A DNA stretch of 32,889 nt from Streptococcus pseudopneumoniae (GTDB taxonomy: Bacteria; Bacillota; Bacilli; Lactobacillales; Streptococcaceae), in assembly GCF_001068775.1 (NCBI RefSeq), contig NZ_JWAJ01000079.1, forward strand, positions 1 to 32,889, read 5' to 3'. The notes under the pieces were generated by a model. It did no database searches. It had not been told where the DNA came from and saw nothing but the letters and a program-made list of their open reading frames with translations. Positions 27,056-32,889 of the stretch are shown piece after piece (the first letter of the stretch is position 1; each line of letters starts with the position of its first letter). The translations under genes were made by a program, and so were the position numbers.

Positions 27056-28249
27056 CTATTCATACAGTACTTCAATACAGGAATTCAATGTCTTTTCTCT
27101 ACCTGAGATTAACTCATTGTAATCGTTTGAAGTTTTTATCACATGACCAATCCTATTTGAGCTACCTATTTCTCTCCTCTTATCCCCCGCTTTAACATAT
27201 AATTCAGTAGCGATAATATCCTCATGATTTTCAATATAGTGATCATCTAAAGTAACTGTTTTAATTACTTCACCTTCAAATTCCTCAAAATAAATGGCTA
27301 TAAATTTAGAAGAAAAGACAAAATGATCAAAATCATTTAAAAGTTGAGCAGATGATAGGGCTGCTATCTCTATAGGATTATGGTTTATACTAATATTTCT
27401 ATATAATTCCGAAATCATACCTCCACCTAATCTAAAGTGAGTTTCGACAACATGAATCTCTTGATTGTTTGTGATAATTATCTCTGTATGAGTTGGACCA
27501 TTTGTAACCTTCAAAATTGATAGTAGTTTCCCCATATAGTTGTTAATTATATCTTTTAAATCAGTCGAAATATTAGCAGGTACAATATGGCCAATCTCAA
27601 CAAATGTTTCAAGATTTTTTAATTTTTTTGTTATACCATAAATATGATGCTGACTATTTACGCTTATAGCCTCTATACTAAATTCTTCACCTTCAATAAA
27701 TTTTTCAATTATAAACGTTTCATCTGAAATCTCTACTTGATTCACTATTTCCTTCACATTTGATGAATCAACTTTATAGATTGATCGACTCCCAGTGCCA
27801 TCTATCGGTTTTAAGATTGATGTGCCATTTTTGTTGACAAATCTTATCACATCATCTCTATTCTCAATCATTTCACAGTTAACGTTGTCAAACAATGAAT
27901 TTTTCAAGTAAGTTCTCAATGCATACTTATTATTTATAACCATCATTTGAGTTTCATTGATATTAAAAGGTATCTTTGTTTTTTCAGCTATTTTGTATGC
28001 TAATGCTTGTAAACTTTCAAACATACAAATTATCGATTGATAGTCTCCTAAATATTCAACAGCCTTACTTACTGTCTCAATAATTTGAACTTCGTTTTTA
28101 AAACTGTTAAAGGCAAGAACTTCATCATAAAGATCTTTAAAATATGGTTTTATCTTCGAAGATTCACAAACCAATGTTAACTTACAATTATTTTTTTTAA
28201 GTGCTCTGTGTATTTCAGAGAAACCACCAATAACAAGTATTTTAGACAT
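27056..28249 (-). CDS. ATP-grasp ligase, second of two
   Basis: This 397-residue ATP-grasp protein is clearly diverged from its neighbour. N-terminal Rossmann domain, 1-95 (KILVIGGFSEIHRALKKNNC). Then MMVINNKYALRTYLK (102-116), TSILKPIDGTGSRSIYKV (143-160), TFIIEKFIEGEEFSIEAISV (178-197) and THTEIIITNNQEIHVVETHFRLGGGM (253-278), where Glu and His replace the usual Glu-x-Asn. It resembles carboxylate-amine ligases of the CarB/BacD/PurK group. Its start overlaps the AlaRS-like gene by 8 nt with GGAG upstream. Two distinct ligases suggest a product with at least two amide-type bonds, or one peptide and one side-chain bond. Confidence 0.82.
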   Translation of the reverse strand: MSKILVIGGFSEIHRALKKNNCKLTLVCESSKIKPYFKDLYDEVLAFNSFKNEVQIIETVSKAVEYLGDYQSIICMFESLQALAYKIAEKTKIPFNINETQMMVINNKYALRTYLKNSLFDNVNCEMIENRDDVIRFVNKNGTSILKPIDGTGSRSIYKVDSSNVKEIVNQVEISDETFIIEKFIEGEEFSIEAISVNSQHHIYGITKKLKNLETFVEIGHIVPANISTDLKDIINNYMGKLLSILKVTNGPTHTEIIITNNQEIHVVETHFRLGGGMISELYRNISINHNPIEIAALSSAQLLNDFDHFVFSSKFIAIYFEEFEGEVIKTVTLDDHYIENHEDIIATELYVKAGDKRREIGSSNRIGHVIKTSNDYNELISGREKTLNSCIEVLYE

Positions 28250-29465
28250 TTTTTTCTCCTAATAGTTCATCAATATCTACAAGTCTATTATCGTTCCCTA
28301 AGGCTAAACTTCGAATAGAATTCCGTTTTTTAATTTCTATATGAATACCTCTATCCTTGAGAATATCAGAATATTTTGCTACTATCCATTCAGGAAATAT
28401 TCCGTATTCACCTTTTAGTTTTCTAAAATCAATAGAATTAACCTCTTGATTCCTAAGCATGTTTTCAACTTTATTCAATCTCTTAGCTATGTCAATAGAG
28501 AAATAATTTATTTTTTCTATACTTTCCTCAATCTGTCTCTTCTGCTGAATGTTCAAATCAATATAACCTAAACTGTGAACAAGATTAGAAGATAAGTCAA
28601 CTAATTTTTTCTTTGATAAATTGGAGATAGTTTTTGAGTCTAATAAAAAAGCTAATTCACGTATAATTTTTTTCAAAAAATACCCCTGTTTTTTATTTGA
28701 AATTTCTCCTATTCCACCATGGATTAATAAAACTAAAACTCTAAAAAGTAAAACAAATCTATTAACATTTAAAAAATCAATAGGCAATGATGACACAACC
28801 GGCAACAAAAAATTAATTTCGGAAATTCCCCAGATTGATTCTTTTTCTTCTAGAATCATTGCTAAACGTTCTGCATAAAAAACTACATCAAAATGGTAGT
28901 TTCCATCTCTATATATAGTTGCAATTGTTCCGAACGGAACTACACCATTAAGATACTTGTAATATAAGTAAGAGTAATTACCTGTAGGTCTCTGTTTTCC
29001 TATATGAAATTTCTCAATATTTTTCCATTCATATATATTTTCAGATGGTATTCCTGTTTTTATGTACCATCTGCGAAACTCTAATTCTTTATCACATCGT
29101 ACATATATACGGTGTGTAAATAAACCAATGCTTTGCAAAAAAGCTAAAGCATGATAAATCATCTCTTCCGGTTCTTTGCAATTCTTAACTAGAAATGATA
29201 AGCCAACCTCCATCGGATTAGTCAATCTATTAATACCGACGCCATCTAATTTATTTGAAAAATATGATAGCTGTTTTGTTACATATTTTTCCACGCAGCC
29301 AGTTTCAGATAGCATATCAAACAAACTAATATGCTCTGAAATAGCAGACATATTAAAGATAGTCTCTGACCCTCTAGGTCTAACAACTTTACCTTCTTGT
29401 AGTTTTCGAAATCCATTTTCTTGACCATAAAAATAAAACTGTTTGATAATTTCAATTACGTCCAT
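28242..29465 (-). CDS. Stand-alone alanyl-tRNA-synthetase-core homologue
   Basis: This 407-residue protein follows the catalytic and middle domains of AlaRS in order. Residues 8-45 match the motif 1 region (GQENGFRKLQEGKVVRPRGS). Residues 64-92 match the motif 2 region (KQLSYFSNKLDGVGINRLTN). Residues 119-165 match the segment with GIPSENIYEW and HIGKQRPTGNYSYLYY. Residues 193-212 match motif 3 (DVVFYAERLAMILEEKES). Residues 241-275 match the helical RALVFLIADG...GRGYVLRRI block (FRVLVLLIHGGIGEISNKKQ). Residues near 340-365 match AlaRS YDTYGFP (YGIFPEWIVAK). The editing and C-terminal domains are absent. The motif 2 Arg that contacts ATP seems replaced (Phe69 by my alignment). It may activate an amino acid for a ligase, or aminoacylate a carrier or tRNA for biosynthesis; it is not the housekeeping enzyme. 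Confidence 0.72.
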   Translation of the reverse strand: MDVIEIIKQFYFYGQENGFRKLQEGKVVRPRGSETIFNMSAISEHISLFDMLSETGCVEKYVTKQLSYFSNKLDGVGINRLTNPMEVGLSFLVKNCKEPEEMIYHALAFLQSIGLFTHRIYVRCDKELEFRRWYIKTGIPSENIYEWKNIEKFHIGKQRPTGNYSYLYYKYLNGVVPFGTIATIYRDGNYHFDVVFYAERLAMILEEKESIWGISEINFLLPVVSSLPIDFLNVNRFVLLFRVLVLLIHGGIGEISNKKQGYFLKKIIRELAFLLDSKTISNLSKKKLVDLSSNLVHSLGYIDLNIQQKRQIEESIEKINYFSIDIAKRLNKVENMLRNQEVNSIDFRKLKGEYGIFPEWIVAKYSDILKDRGIHIEIKKRNSIRSLALGNDNRLVDIDELLGEKNV

Positions 29466-30009
29466 TTTTTTCTCTCATTAATTGGACATAGCCCTTTGTT
29501 TCTATTTTTGAATTTAAAAACGAGAACTCTCCGCACATTTTCTCATAAAAATTATTATAATCTTCTTTTGAAAAATCTCCTAAAATCTCTATTTCAAGAT
29601 AAAATCCAAGACCATCAATCTGATCTAGATTAATCGTTTTATTTTCTAATACGTCATGATAAGTCTTTCTATATTTACTTATTGTGAAAATATTTGAAAA
29701 ACCATCTTGCAAGATATTCCTTACAAATTCTAGTTTTTCAGATTCCAACTCTATTTCACTTTCACTCCACATTCCTTGTTTTATCGTATCTTTTCTTGTG
29801 AAAACACATGCCTTATCATCAGCTTCTTGACGAATTCTGTAAATAAAGCTACCTACCTCATCATTTTCAAATTCTCTTCCTTTTGTTTTAAAATATTCAT
29901 CAACTTGCTTATTTTCACACTTAAATTTATAAGATTTTTCTAAATATGAAATAGCATTATTATAATCCCTCTCATCGTTAAGTTCAAATCTAACTTCTAA
30001 TTCATTCAT
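29452..30009 (-). CDS. CYTH-domain protein (class IV adenylate cyclase / triphosphatase fold)
   Basis: This 185-residue protein matches the CYTH tunnel fold. It starts NELEVRFEL, a variant of the ExExK signature with Arg in place of Lys (Glu3, Glu5, Arg7). Then come IYRIRQEADDKACVFTRKDT, ESEIELES, KYRKTYHDV and NLDQIDGLGFYLEIEILG, with the alternating charged residues that line the tunnel. CYTH enzymes bind triphosphate compounds through two metals: CyaB-type cyclases, thiamine triphosphatase, polyphosphatases. Here it is translationally coupled to a radical SAM gene upstream and the AlaRS-like gene downstream (8- and 14-nt overlaps), so it probably acts on a nucleotide or phosphorylated intermediate of the pathway. 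Confidence 0.82.
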   Translation of the reverse strand: MNELEVRFELNDERDYNNAISYLEKSYKFKCENKQVDEYFKTKGREFENDEVGSFIYRIRQEADDKACVFTRKDTIKQGMWSESEIELESEKLEFVRNILQDGFSNIFTISKYRKTYHDVLENKTINLDQIDGLGFYLEIEILGDFSKEDYNNFYEKMCGEFSFLNSKIETKGYVQLMREKNGRN

Positions 30010-30982
30010 TAATTTTACCTCTCAATTCTTCAAAGGCTGAAGTCTCTTTAAATTCACTCAGTCTATAGTAAGTTTCTGGTGATGTTTTATGGACACAAAG
30101 CCTAATATTGTAATTACCAAGCAAATTTTCTAATCGTATTCCATAAAAATATTCACCACATCTGCCCTTTTCCCTAATTCTACAACATTTACACATATCG
30201 TGCAAGTAGTTTGGAATCAGTATTTTAAATCCCACTTCACCAATATTAGGAACATTATAAAAAATAGTTCCAGATGAACTTCCTTTGATATATTTCCTAC
30301 TTATTTCAATACCATTTAACGAATCAAAAAAATTTCTAATCGCACTAATAGATTTTTCATTGCTTTCAACTTCGTTTAAGATTCTTATGGCAATGTTGCG
30401 GCTACTAGCCCACTTCATCACTTCATAAGCTCTACCGAAATCTTCAGAGCTGGCTACAACAGTATTTATCTTTACAGGAACTCCTTTTCTACTTACATAT
30501 TCTATTAGTTCTTTTAACTTCCGATGATTTTGCTCTACCCATCTATTAGAACGATTAACTTGAGTGTTGTACATTTCAACCGTATCTACCGCATGTAAAC
30601 TAAAATTAATTCCATCTATTCCCGAAGATATTATCTTATCAAAAACCTCCTTTTTACCTCCAATTGAGGTCATCTTAACAACAAAATTATATTCTTTCAA
30701 TTTTTTAATAATTAAGTCAATATCTGGATGTAAACTAGGCTCACCACCTGTCAAATGTACCTCAGTAATATTTAAGGAATCTGTTAGATCAATAAAATCA
30801 TTAAAAAATTTATCATTGAAAAAATCAATATTTTTTATTAATCTTTGTTCCCTACTACCTGTTCCTTCATTATGACACCACCAGCAGTTCCAATTACAGT
30901 TATCTGTCAGCTTTACCCTAATACTATTCAATGGAGTATATACGGAATCTTTTCTAGGTTTTATAAACTCTAATACACTCAT
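30002..30982 (-). CDS. MoaA-like radical SAM enzyme
   Basis: This 326-residue radical SAM protein carries the cluster-binding CxxxCxxC as CNWNCWWC (Cys29, Cys33, Cys36), the SAM-binding HLTGGEPSLHPD (76-87), and conserved strands with GINFSLHAVD and VPVKINTVVA. The C-terminal third has several Cys (CKCCRIREKGRCGEYFYGIR, then NIRLCVHK), which suggests a second iron-sulfur cluster as in MoaA. The substrate is unknown; the context argues for a peptide or small-molecule modifier rather than molybdopterin synthesis. Start at ATG 30982 with GGGGTGG 5 nt upstream; the GTG nine bases earlier overlaps that site. Confidence 0.88.
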   Translation of the reverse strand: MSVLEFIKPRKDSVYTPLNSIRVKLTDNCNWNCWWCHNEGTGSREQRLIKNIDFFNDKFFNDFIDLTDSLNITEVHLTGGEPSLHPDIDLIIKKLKEYNFVVKMTSIGGKKEVFDKIISSGIDGINFSLHAVDTVEMYNTQVNRSNRWVEQNHRKLKELIEYVSRKGVPVKINTVVASSEDFGRAYEVMKWASSRNIAIRILNEVESNEKSISAIRNFFDSLNGIEISRKYIKGSSSGTIFYNVPNIGEVGFKILIPNYLHDMCKCCRIREKGRCGEYFYGIRLENLLGNYNIRLCVHKTSPETYYRLSEFKETSAFEELRGKINE

Positions 30983-31002
30983 TACAACCACCCCAGTTCT
31001 AG

Positions 31003-31024
31003 TGAATATCTTTTTCGATATTCA
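31003..31024 (-). promoter_or_regulatory. Hairpin before the radical SAM gene
   Basis: Perfect inverted repeat TGAATATC/GATATTCA with a 6-nt loop, 20 nt upstream of the radical SAM start codon. It has no T run, so it is not a standard terminator. It may be a processing or stability element between the short ORF and the enzyme genes. Confidence 0.45.
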
Positions 31025-31078
31025 AACATGTAACTCTAAATACTATAATTCCTTAACAGAACCCTAACTAAAAATTGT

Positions 31079-31168
31079 TTAATCAAAATAATTCTTCAAA
31101 TCCAGTTTTTCAAGACTTATTTCTATACTAAAACAACATCTTCCCAGAACTTCAATAATTTCTTCATG
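31079..31168 (-). other. Overlapping -1 frame that would give a 29-residue precursor-like peptide
   Basis: Relative to the 14-codon ORF, the -1 frame is open for 29 codons and reads IIEVLGRCCFSIEISLEK followed by LDLKNYFD and a stop. It lacks a start codon of its own. A single base gained in the AAGAAA run after ATG, or a -1 slip there, would give MKKIIEVLGRCCFSIEISLE and onward to the same stop. The sense-like composition and adjacent Cys pair make it a plausible frame-disrupted or frameshift-expressed precursor. Confidence 0.35.
31123..31167 (-). CDS. 14-codon ORF with strong ribosome binding site at the head of the biosynthetic operon
   Basis: The ATG at 31167 is preceded by AAGGAGGATTAATC, one of the best ribosome binding sites in the island, and encodes MKKLLKFWEDVVLV before a stop. 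It is the first ORF after the predicted operon promoter and lies next to the rgg-type regulator, where streptococcal peptide pheromones and RiPP precursors are often found. Its first seven residues equal those of the SHP pheromone at 32616-32687, but MKKLLKF is a common start and the codons differ. It could be a signal peptide gene, a leader peptide, or the start of a longer precursor read in another frame. Confidence 0.5.
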   Translation of the reverse strand: MKKLLKFWEDVVLV

Positions 31169-31186
31169 ATTAATCCTCCTTGATTA

Positions 31187-31250
31187 TAAAAACTATTAGG
31201 CCTACTGCCTAATGTTATTATATCACTAGCAGTTGGTCTAATAGTTTTTA
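31187..31250 (-). promoter_or_regulatory. Biosynthetic operon promoter inside a long inverted repeat
   Basis: An extended -10 box TGATATAAT (31217-31225, minus strand) has no good -35 box, suggesting activator dependence. It is centred within inverted arms AAAAACTATTAGGCC (31188-31202) and GGTCTAATAGTTTTT (31235-31249), which pair at 14 of 15 positions. The inner arm can alternatively pair with GCCTAAT (31207-31213). A likely operator region for the adjacent Rgg-type regulator. Confidence 0.6.
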
Positions 31251-31264
31251 TCCCTAATTTGCAA

Positions 31265-32122
31265 TTAGTTACTATTAAGTACTCTCTCAATATATTTTTC
31301 CCATCTATCTACTAAACTCATGCTTTCCAAGGTTTTCAGAAAGCCAATACACTTTCTCATCTCTAAAATATTACTCAATTCATTTGTCATCTTAAAATTG
31401 TAACAACTATCTATGAGGTGAAAAACTAATCTTTCATATAATTCTGTTTCATCAAAAAATAACTGGACTAATTGTTCTCTATAATAAGATGCATCAACTA
31501 TATTATTTCTTTCTACGCTGAGGCTAAAAGCATTAAATAACATGCTGGTAATTAATCTTCTATGGGTCGGTAAATGTTTATAAAAATCAGTTCTCCTCAC
31601 CATTTCCTTCGTTAATATCATAATACTTGATTGGCAAAAAATTTCCATTGTGGAGGAAAATAGCTCTAATTCATATTCACCCCAGATATCTATGCTGAAT
31701 AAATAGTCTGATATAAAATCAATTTCTTCAGAAGTCACAATATTATCTTTCTCAATTTCTTGGAGCTTTAACTTAATCAAAATTATTGTTAATTTCTTAC
31801 TTAGTTTCTCCTCTTCCTTTTCTATACAATTAATTAGGAGTCTTCTCAAGGCTGGGCTGTTGTTCTTATAAAAATAATTATTTATCTTATCAATTACCTC
31901 GAAATTACTCATCTTATGAAAACCACGCCCTAAATACATAAACTCTTCTAAAGATACGTCCAGTGTCTTTAAAACTGAAAGTAATTTACTAAGAGTAATA
32001 TCTGTATATCCATTTTCAAATCTAGATAACTGAGAGGTAGAAATCTCATCATTAGCAATATTATAAAGAGAGAGGCCCTTAGCTTCTCGAATTTTTTTTA
32101 AGATTTGTCCTAAATTTTTCAT
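31265..32122 (-). CDS. Rgg/GadR/MutR-family transcriptional regulator
   Basis: This 285-residue regulator has an N-terminal XRE helix-turn-helix (LGQILKKIREAKGLSLYNIA and STSQLSRFENGYTDITLSKL, residues 4-45), then FMYLGRGF and a long all-helical region (about 70-285) typical of the peptide-binding repeat domain of Rgg proteins. The DNA-binding helix is close to that of Rgg2/Rgg3. Rgg proteins bind short imported peptides and switch nearby genes on or off. It has a strong ribosome binding site (AAGGAGAGGAAGC). It lies directly upstream of, and on the same strand as, the operon it probably controls. Confidence 0.88.
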   Translation of the reverse strand: MKNLGQILKKIREAKGLSLYNIANDEISTSQLSRFENGYTDITLSKLLSVLKTLDVSLEEFMYLGRGFHKMSNFEVIDKINNYFYKNNSPALRRLLINCIEKEEEKLSKKLTIILIKLKLQEIEKDNIVTSEEIDFISDYLFSIDIWGEYELELFSSTMEIFCQSSIMILTKEMVRRTDFYKHLPTHRRLITSMLFNAFSLSVERNNIVDASYYREQLVQLFFDETELYERLVFHLIDSCYNFKMTNELSNILEMRKCIGFLKTLESMSLVDRWEKYIERVLNSN

Positions 32123-32195
32123 TGCTTCCTCTCCTTGTTGCAGATTAGGGATGTTTTCATATATAAGTAAGCCAATTAGTTTTCAAATATTCTAG

Positions 32196-32238
32196 ATTTT
32201 AGTAAAACTAAAATAGTATTTCTATTGTGATTATACAA
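32196..32238 (-). promoter_or_regulatory. rgg promoter with palindrome over the -10 box
   Basis: -35 TTGTAT (32233-32238), 17-nt spacer, -10 TATTTT (32210-32215). The 19-nt palindrome ATTTTAGTAAAACTAAAAT (32196-32214) covers the -10 box and start region, a position suited to autorepression. Confidence 0.45.
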
Positions 32239-32309
32239 TGAAAGTAAATACGTCGCTCATAAAAATATGTTTTATATGACAGCAATCAGTGAAATATAAC
32301 AGTTTTCAT

Positions 32310-32574
32310 TTCATTTATTAGTCGTTAAAAGCTTGTCTTTTTCCTACTTTTGTTCCTAATATACCTTTATATGATAAATATCTGCAAGTTACCAATCTGA
32401 ACGCTTAGAAATATATTCTTTGTAGTGTCTTACTTGAGATTCGTAACTGTTTTTCTAATTCTCACTATCGGAACTAACTTTGCAATAAGTAACAACCCTT
32501 TTTAGGTGTCTTCTATGTCTCTTAGACGAACTAAATAACCAGCTTTTATTATTTGTGATAATAACTTCTTGCAT
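32310..32574 (-). pseudogene. Decayed large serine recombinase (N-terminal resolvase domain)
   Basis: The frame starts with ATG 32574 and reaches a stop at 32455 after KRVVTYCKVSSDSEN. In frame beyond the stop come NSYESQVRHYKEYISKRSDW and LADIY, and after a frame change GTKVGKRQAFND. This is the order of the resolvase domain of ICE-type serine integrases (AAYCRVSTDSEEQ..SYEAQ..HYTEYI, then W..AGIYADEG.SGT..K.R..F). At least three disablements and loss of the rest of the gene make it a relic of another mobile element. The remaining gap to rgg (32123-32309) holds only the promoter above. Confidence 0.75.
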
Positions 32575-32615
32575 AATAGATATCCTCTAAGAATTACGTA
32601 TAAGATTAGTAAGAA

Positions 32616-32687
32616 TCAACCTCCGACTATAATGATAATATCCATAATCAATAACAATATTGATGTAAATTTTAAAAGTTTTTTCAT
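32616..32687 (-). CDS. shp: Short hydrophobic peptide pheromone precursor (SHP)
   Basis: A 23-residue ORF starts at ATG 32687 with GGGAGG upstream. It begins MKKLLKFTSILLLIM and ends DIIIIVGG. The positively charged start, hydrophobic core and C-terminal Asp-hydrophobic-Val-Gly-Gly match streptococcal SHP2/SHP3 precursors; DIIIIVGG is the known mature S. pyogenes SHP3. SHPs are exported, trimmed by the Eep protease, imported by the Ami/Opp permease and sensed by Rgg2/Rgg3. It diverges from a partial rgg gene, the usual arrangement. Confidence 0.88.
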   Translation of the reverse strand: MKKLLKFTSILLLIMDIIIIVGG

Positions 32688-32704
32688 ACTGAACCTCCCT
32701 TTAT

Positions 32705-32734
32705 TTTTTTATTTATTGTATAATAAATAAAAAA
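32705..32734. promoter_or_regulatory. Overlapping divergent promoters of shp and rgg
   Basis: A/T-only palindrome with 13-nt arms TTTTTTATTTATT/AATAAATAAAAAA around GTAT. It holds -10-like boxes for both strands: TATAAT (32719-32724, plus) and TATTAT (32720-32725, minus). Neither has a good -35 box, consistent with peptide-activated regulation. Confidence 0.5.
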
Positions 32735-32756
32735 TCCTTGTAATTTTGTTGGGAAT

Positions 32757-32889
32757 ATGGGAAAAATGAAATCAAAACTTGGTATAACACTCAGAAAAAT
32801 TCGAAAAGGGAAGAAAATAAGTTTAAGTTCAATTGCTGATAGTAATTTATCTAAATCTCAAATCTCTAGATTTGAACGGGGAGAATCAG
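32757..32889 (+). CDS. rgg: Rgg2/Rgg3-type regulator, partial at window end
   Basis: The first 44 codons of an Rgg regulator are visible: [20 protein letters not shown], then [18 protein letters not shown], which is close to the helix-turn-helix of S. pyogenes Rgg2/Rgg3 and contains the [12 protein letters not shown] block. Two in-frame ATGs are possible, 32757 and 32766; neither has a clearly better ribosome binding site. It diverges from the shp gene, making a complete-looking quorum-sensing pair. The peptide-binding region lies outside the window. Confidence 0.88.
   Translation, partial: MGKMKSKLGITLRKIRKGKKISLSSIADSNLSKSQISRFERGES

Larger units (their letters stand above)
21435..32889. 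mobile_element. Integrative genomic island, right end beyond the window
   Basis: From just upstream of glyQS the DNA becomes clearly more A/T-rich. It begins with a tyrosine integrase, a DUF3173 protein and an XRE regulator, the usual edge of streptococcal integrative elements. Cargo (biosynthetic cluster, exporter, Rgg regulators) and a decayed serine recombinase follow. No conjugation genes are seen, so this could be one end of a larger ICE, a mobilisable island, or several nested insertions. The far end is not in the window and no attachment repeats could be matched. Confidence 0.6.

Noticed and set aside
31195..31213. ATTAGGC/GCCTAAT hairpin as a transcription attenuator before the short ORF
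   Set aside because: The predicted transcript start (about 31210) falls inside the upstream arm, so most of that arm would not be in the RNA.
32455..32574. 39-codon peptide (starts MQEVIITNNK) as a possible RiPP precursor next to shp
   Set aside because: Its C-terminal half matches the start of a resolvase domain and the homology continues in frame past the stop, so it is a pseudogene fragment.
1..32889. CRISPR arrays, rRNA or tRNA genes, replication origin
   Set aside because: No regularly spaced direct repeats, no tRNA cloverleaf and no rRNA sequence were seen on either strand.

Overview
The window is chromosomal DNA from a mitis-group Streptococcus (S. mitis, S. oralis or a near relative). 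Evidence: the gene order ybeY-dgkA-era-mutM-coaE-pmrA-rpmG-secG-rnr-smpB-tehB next to rqcH/pavA, the nox-apbE-FMN reductase block beside glyS/glyQ, a BOX-type repeat, an IS630-Spn1-like insertion sequence, and an SHP/Rgg quorum-sensing pair. Gene order relative to S. pneumoniae is recalled from memory, not computed.

Layout. (1) 1-1150: an IS630-type element, cut by the window edge, abuts a 5'-truncated IS30-type transposase. (2) 1156-9895, minus strand: a compact housekeeping run (ribosome rescue and RNA decay, SecG, L33, PmrA efflux, CoA synthesis, DNA repair, Era, lipid kinase, YbeY), with many stop/start overlaps. (3) 10000-12573, plus strand: RqcH/PavA and a YitT membrane protein, closed by a multi-hairpin repeat. 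(4) 12818-17339: NADH oxidase diverges from a flavin operon (ApbE, an FMN reductase, an FMN reductase-PAS fusion). Each of the two promoters has its own CcpA-like cre site. The fusion protein ends in two copies of a sequence resembling an ApbE flavinylation site. (5) 17431-21325, minus strand: a DUF896 protein and glyS/glyQ behind a glycine T-box. The glyQ start region is duplicated about 176 nt upstream and there begins a 25-codon decoy ORF. (6) 21536 to the end: an A/T-rich accessory island with a tyrosine integrase, a DUF3173 protein and an XRE regulator at its edge.

The island's cargo is the most striking part. A tightly overlapping minus-strand operon encodes a MoaA-like radical SAM enzyme, a CYTH-domain protein, a stand-alone alanyl-tRNA-synthetase-core homologue and two different ATP-grasp ligases. 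An MFS exporter lies downstream and an Rgg-type regulator upstream. Between regulator and operon lie a very short ORF with a strong ribosome binding site and a promoter wrapped in a long inverted repeat. This looks like a peptide-signal-controlled biosynthetic cluster for a small amino-acid- or peptide-derived molecule, of a type I do not recognise. Beyond it are a decayed serine recombinase and an shp gene (predicted pheromone DIIIIVGG) divergent from a second, truncated rgg.

Limits: all calls rest on reading the sequence by eye. No alignments, structure predictions or database searches were run.
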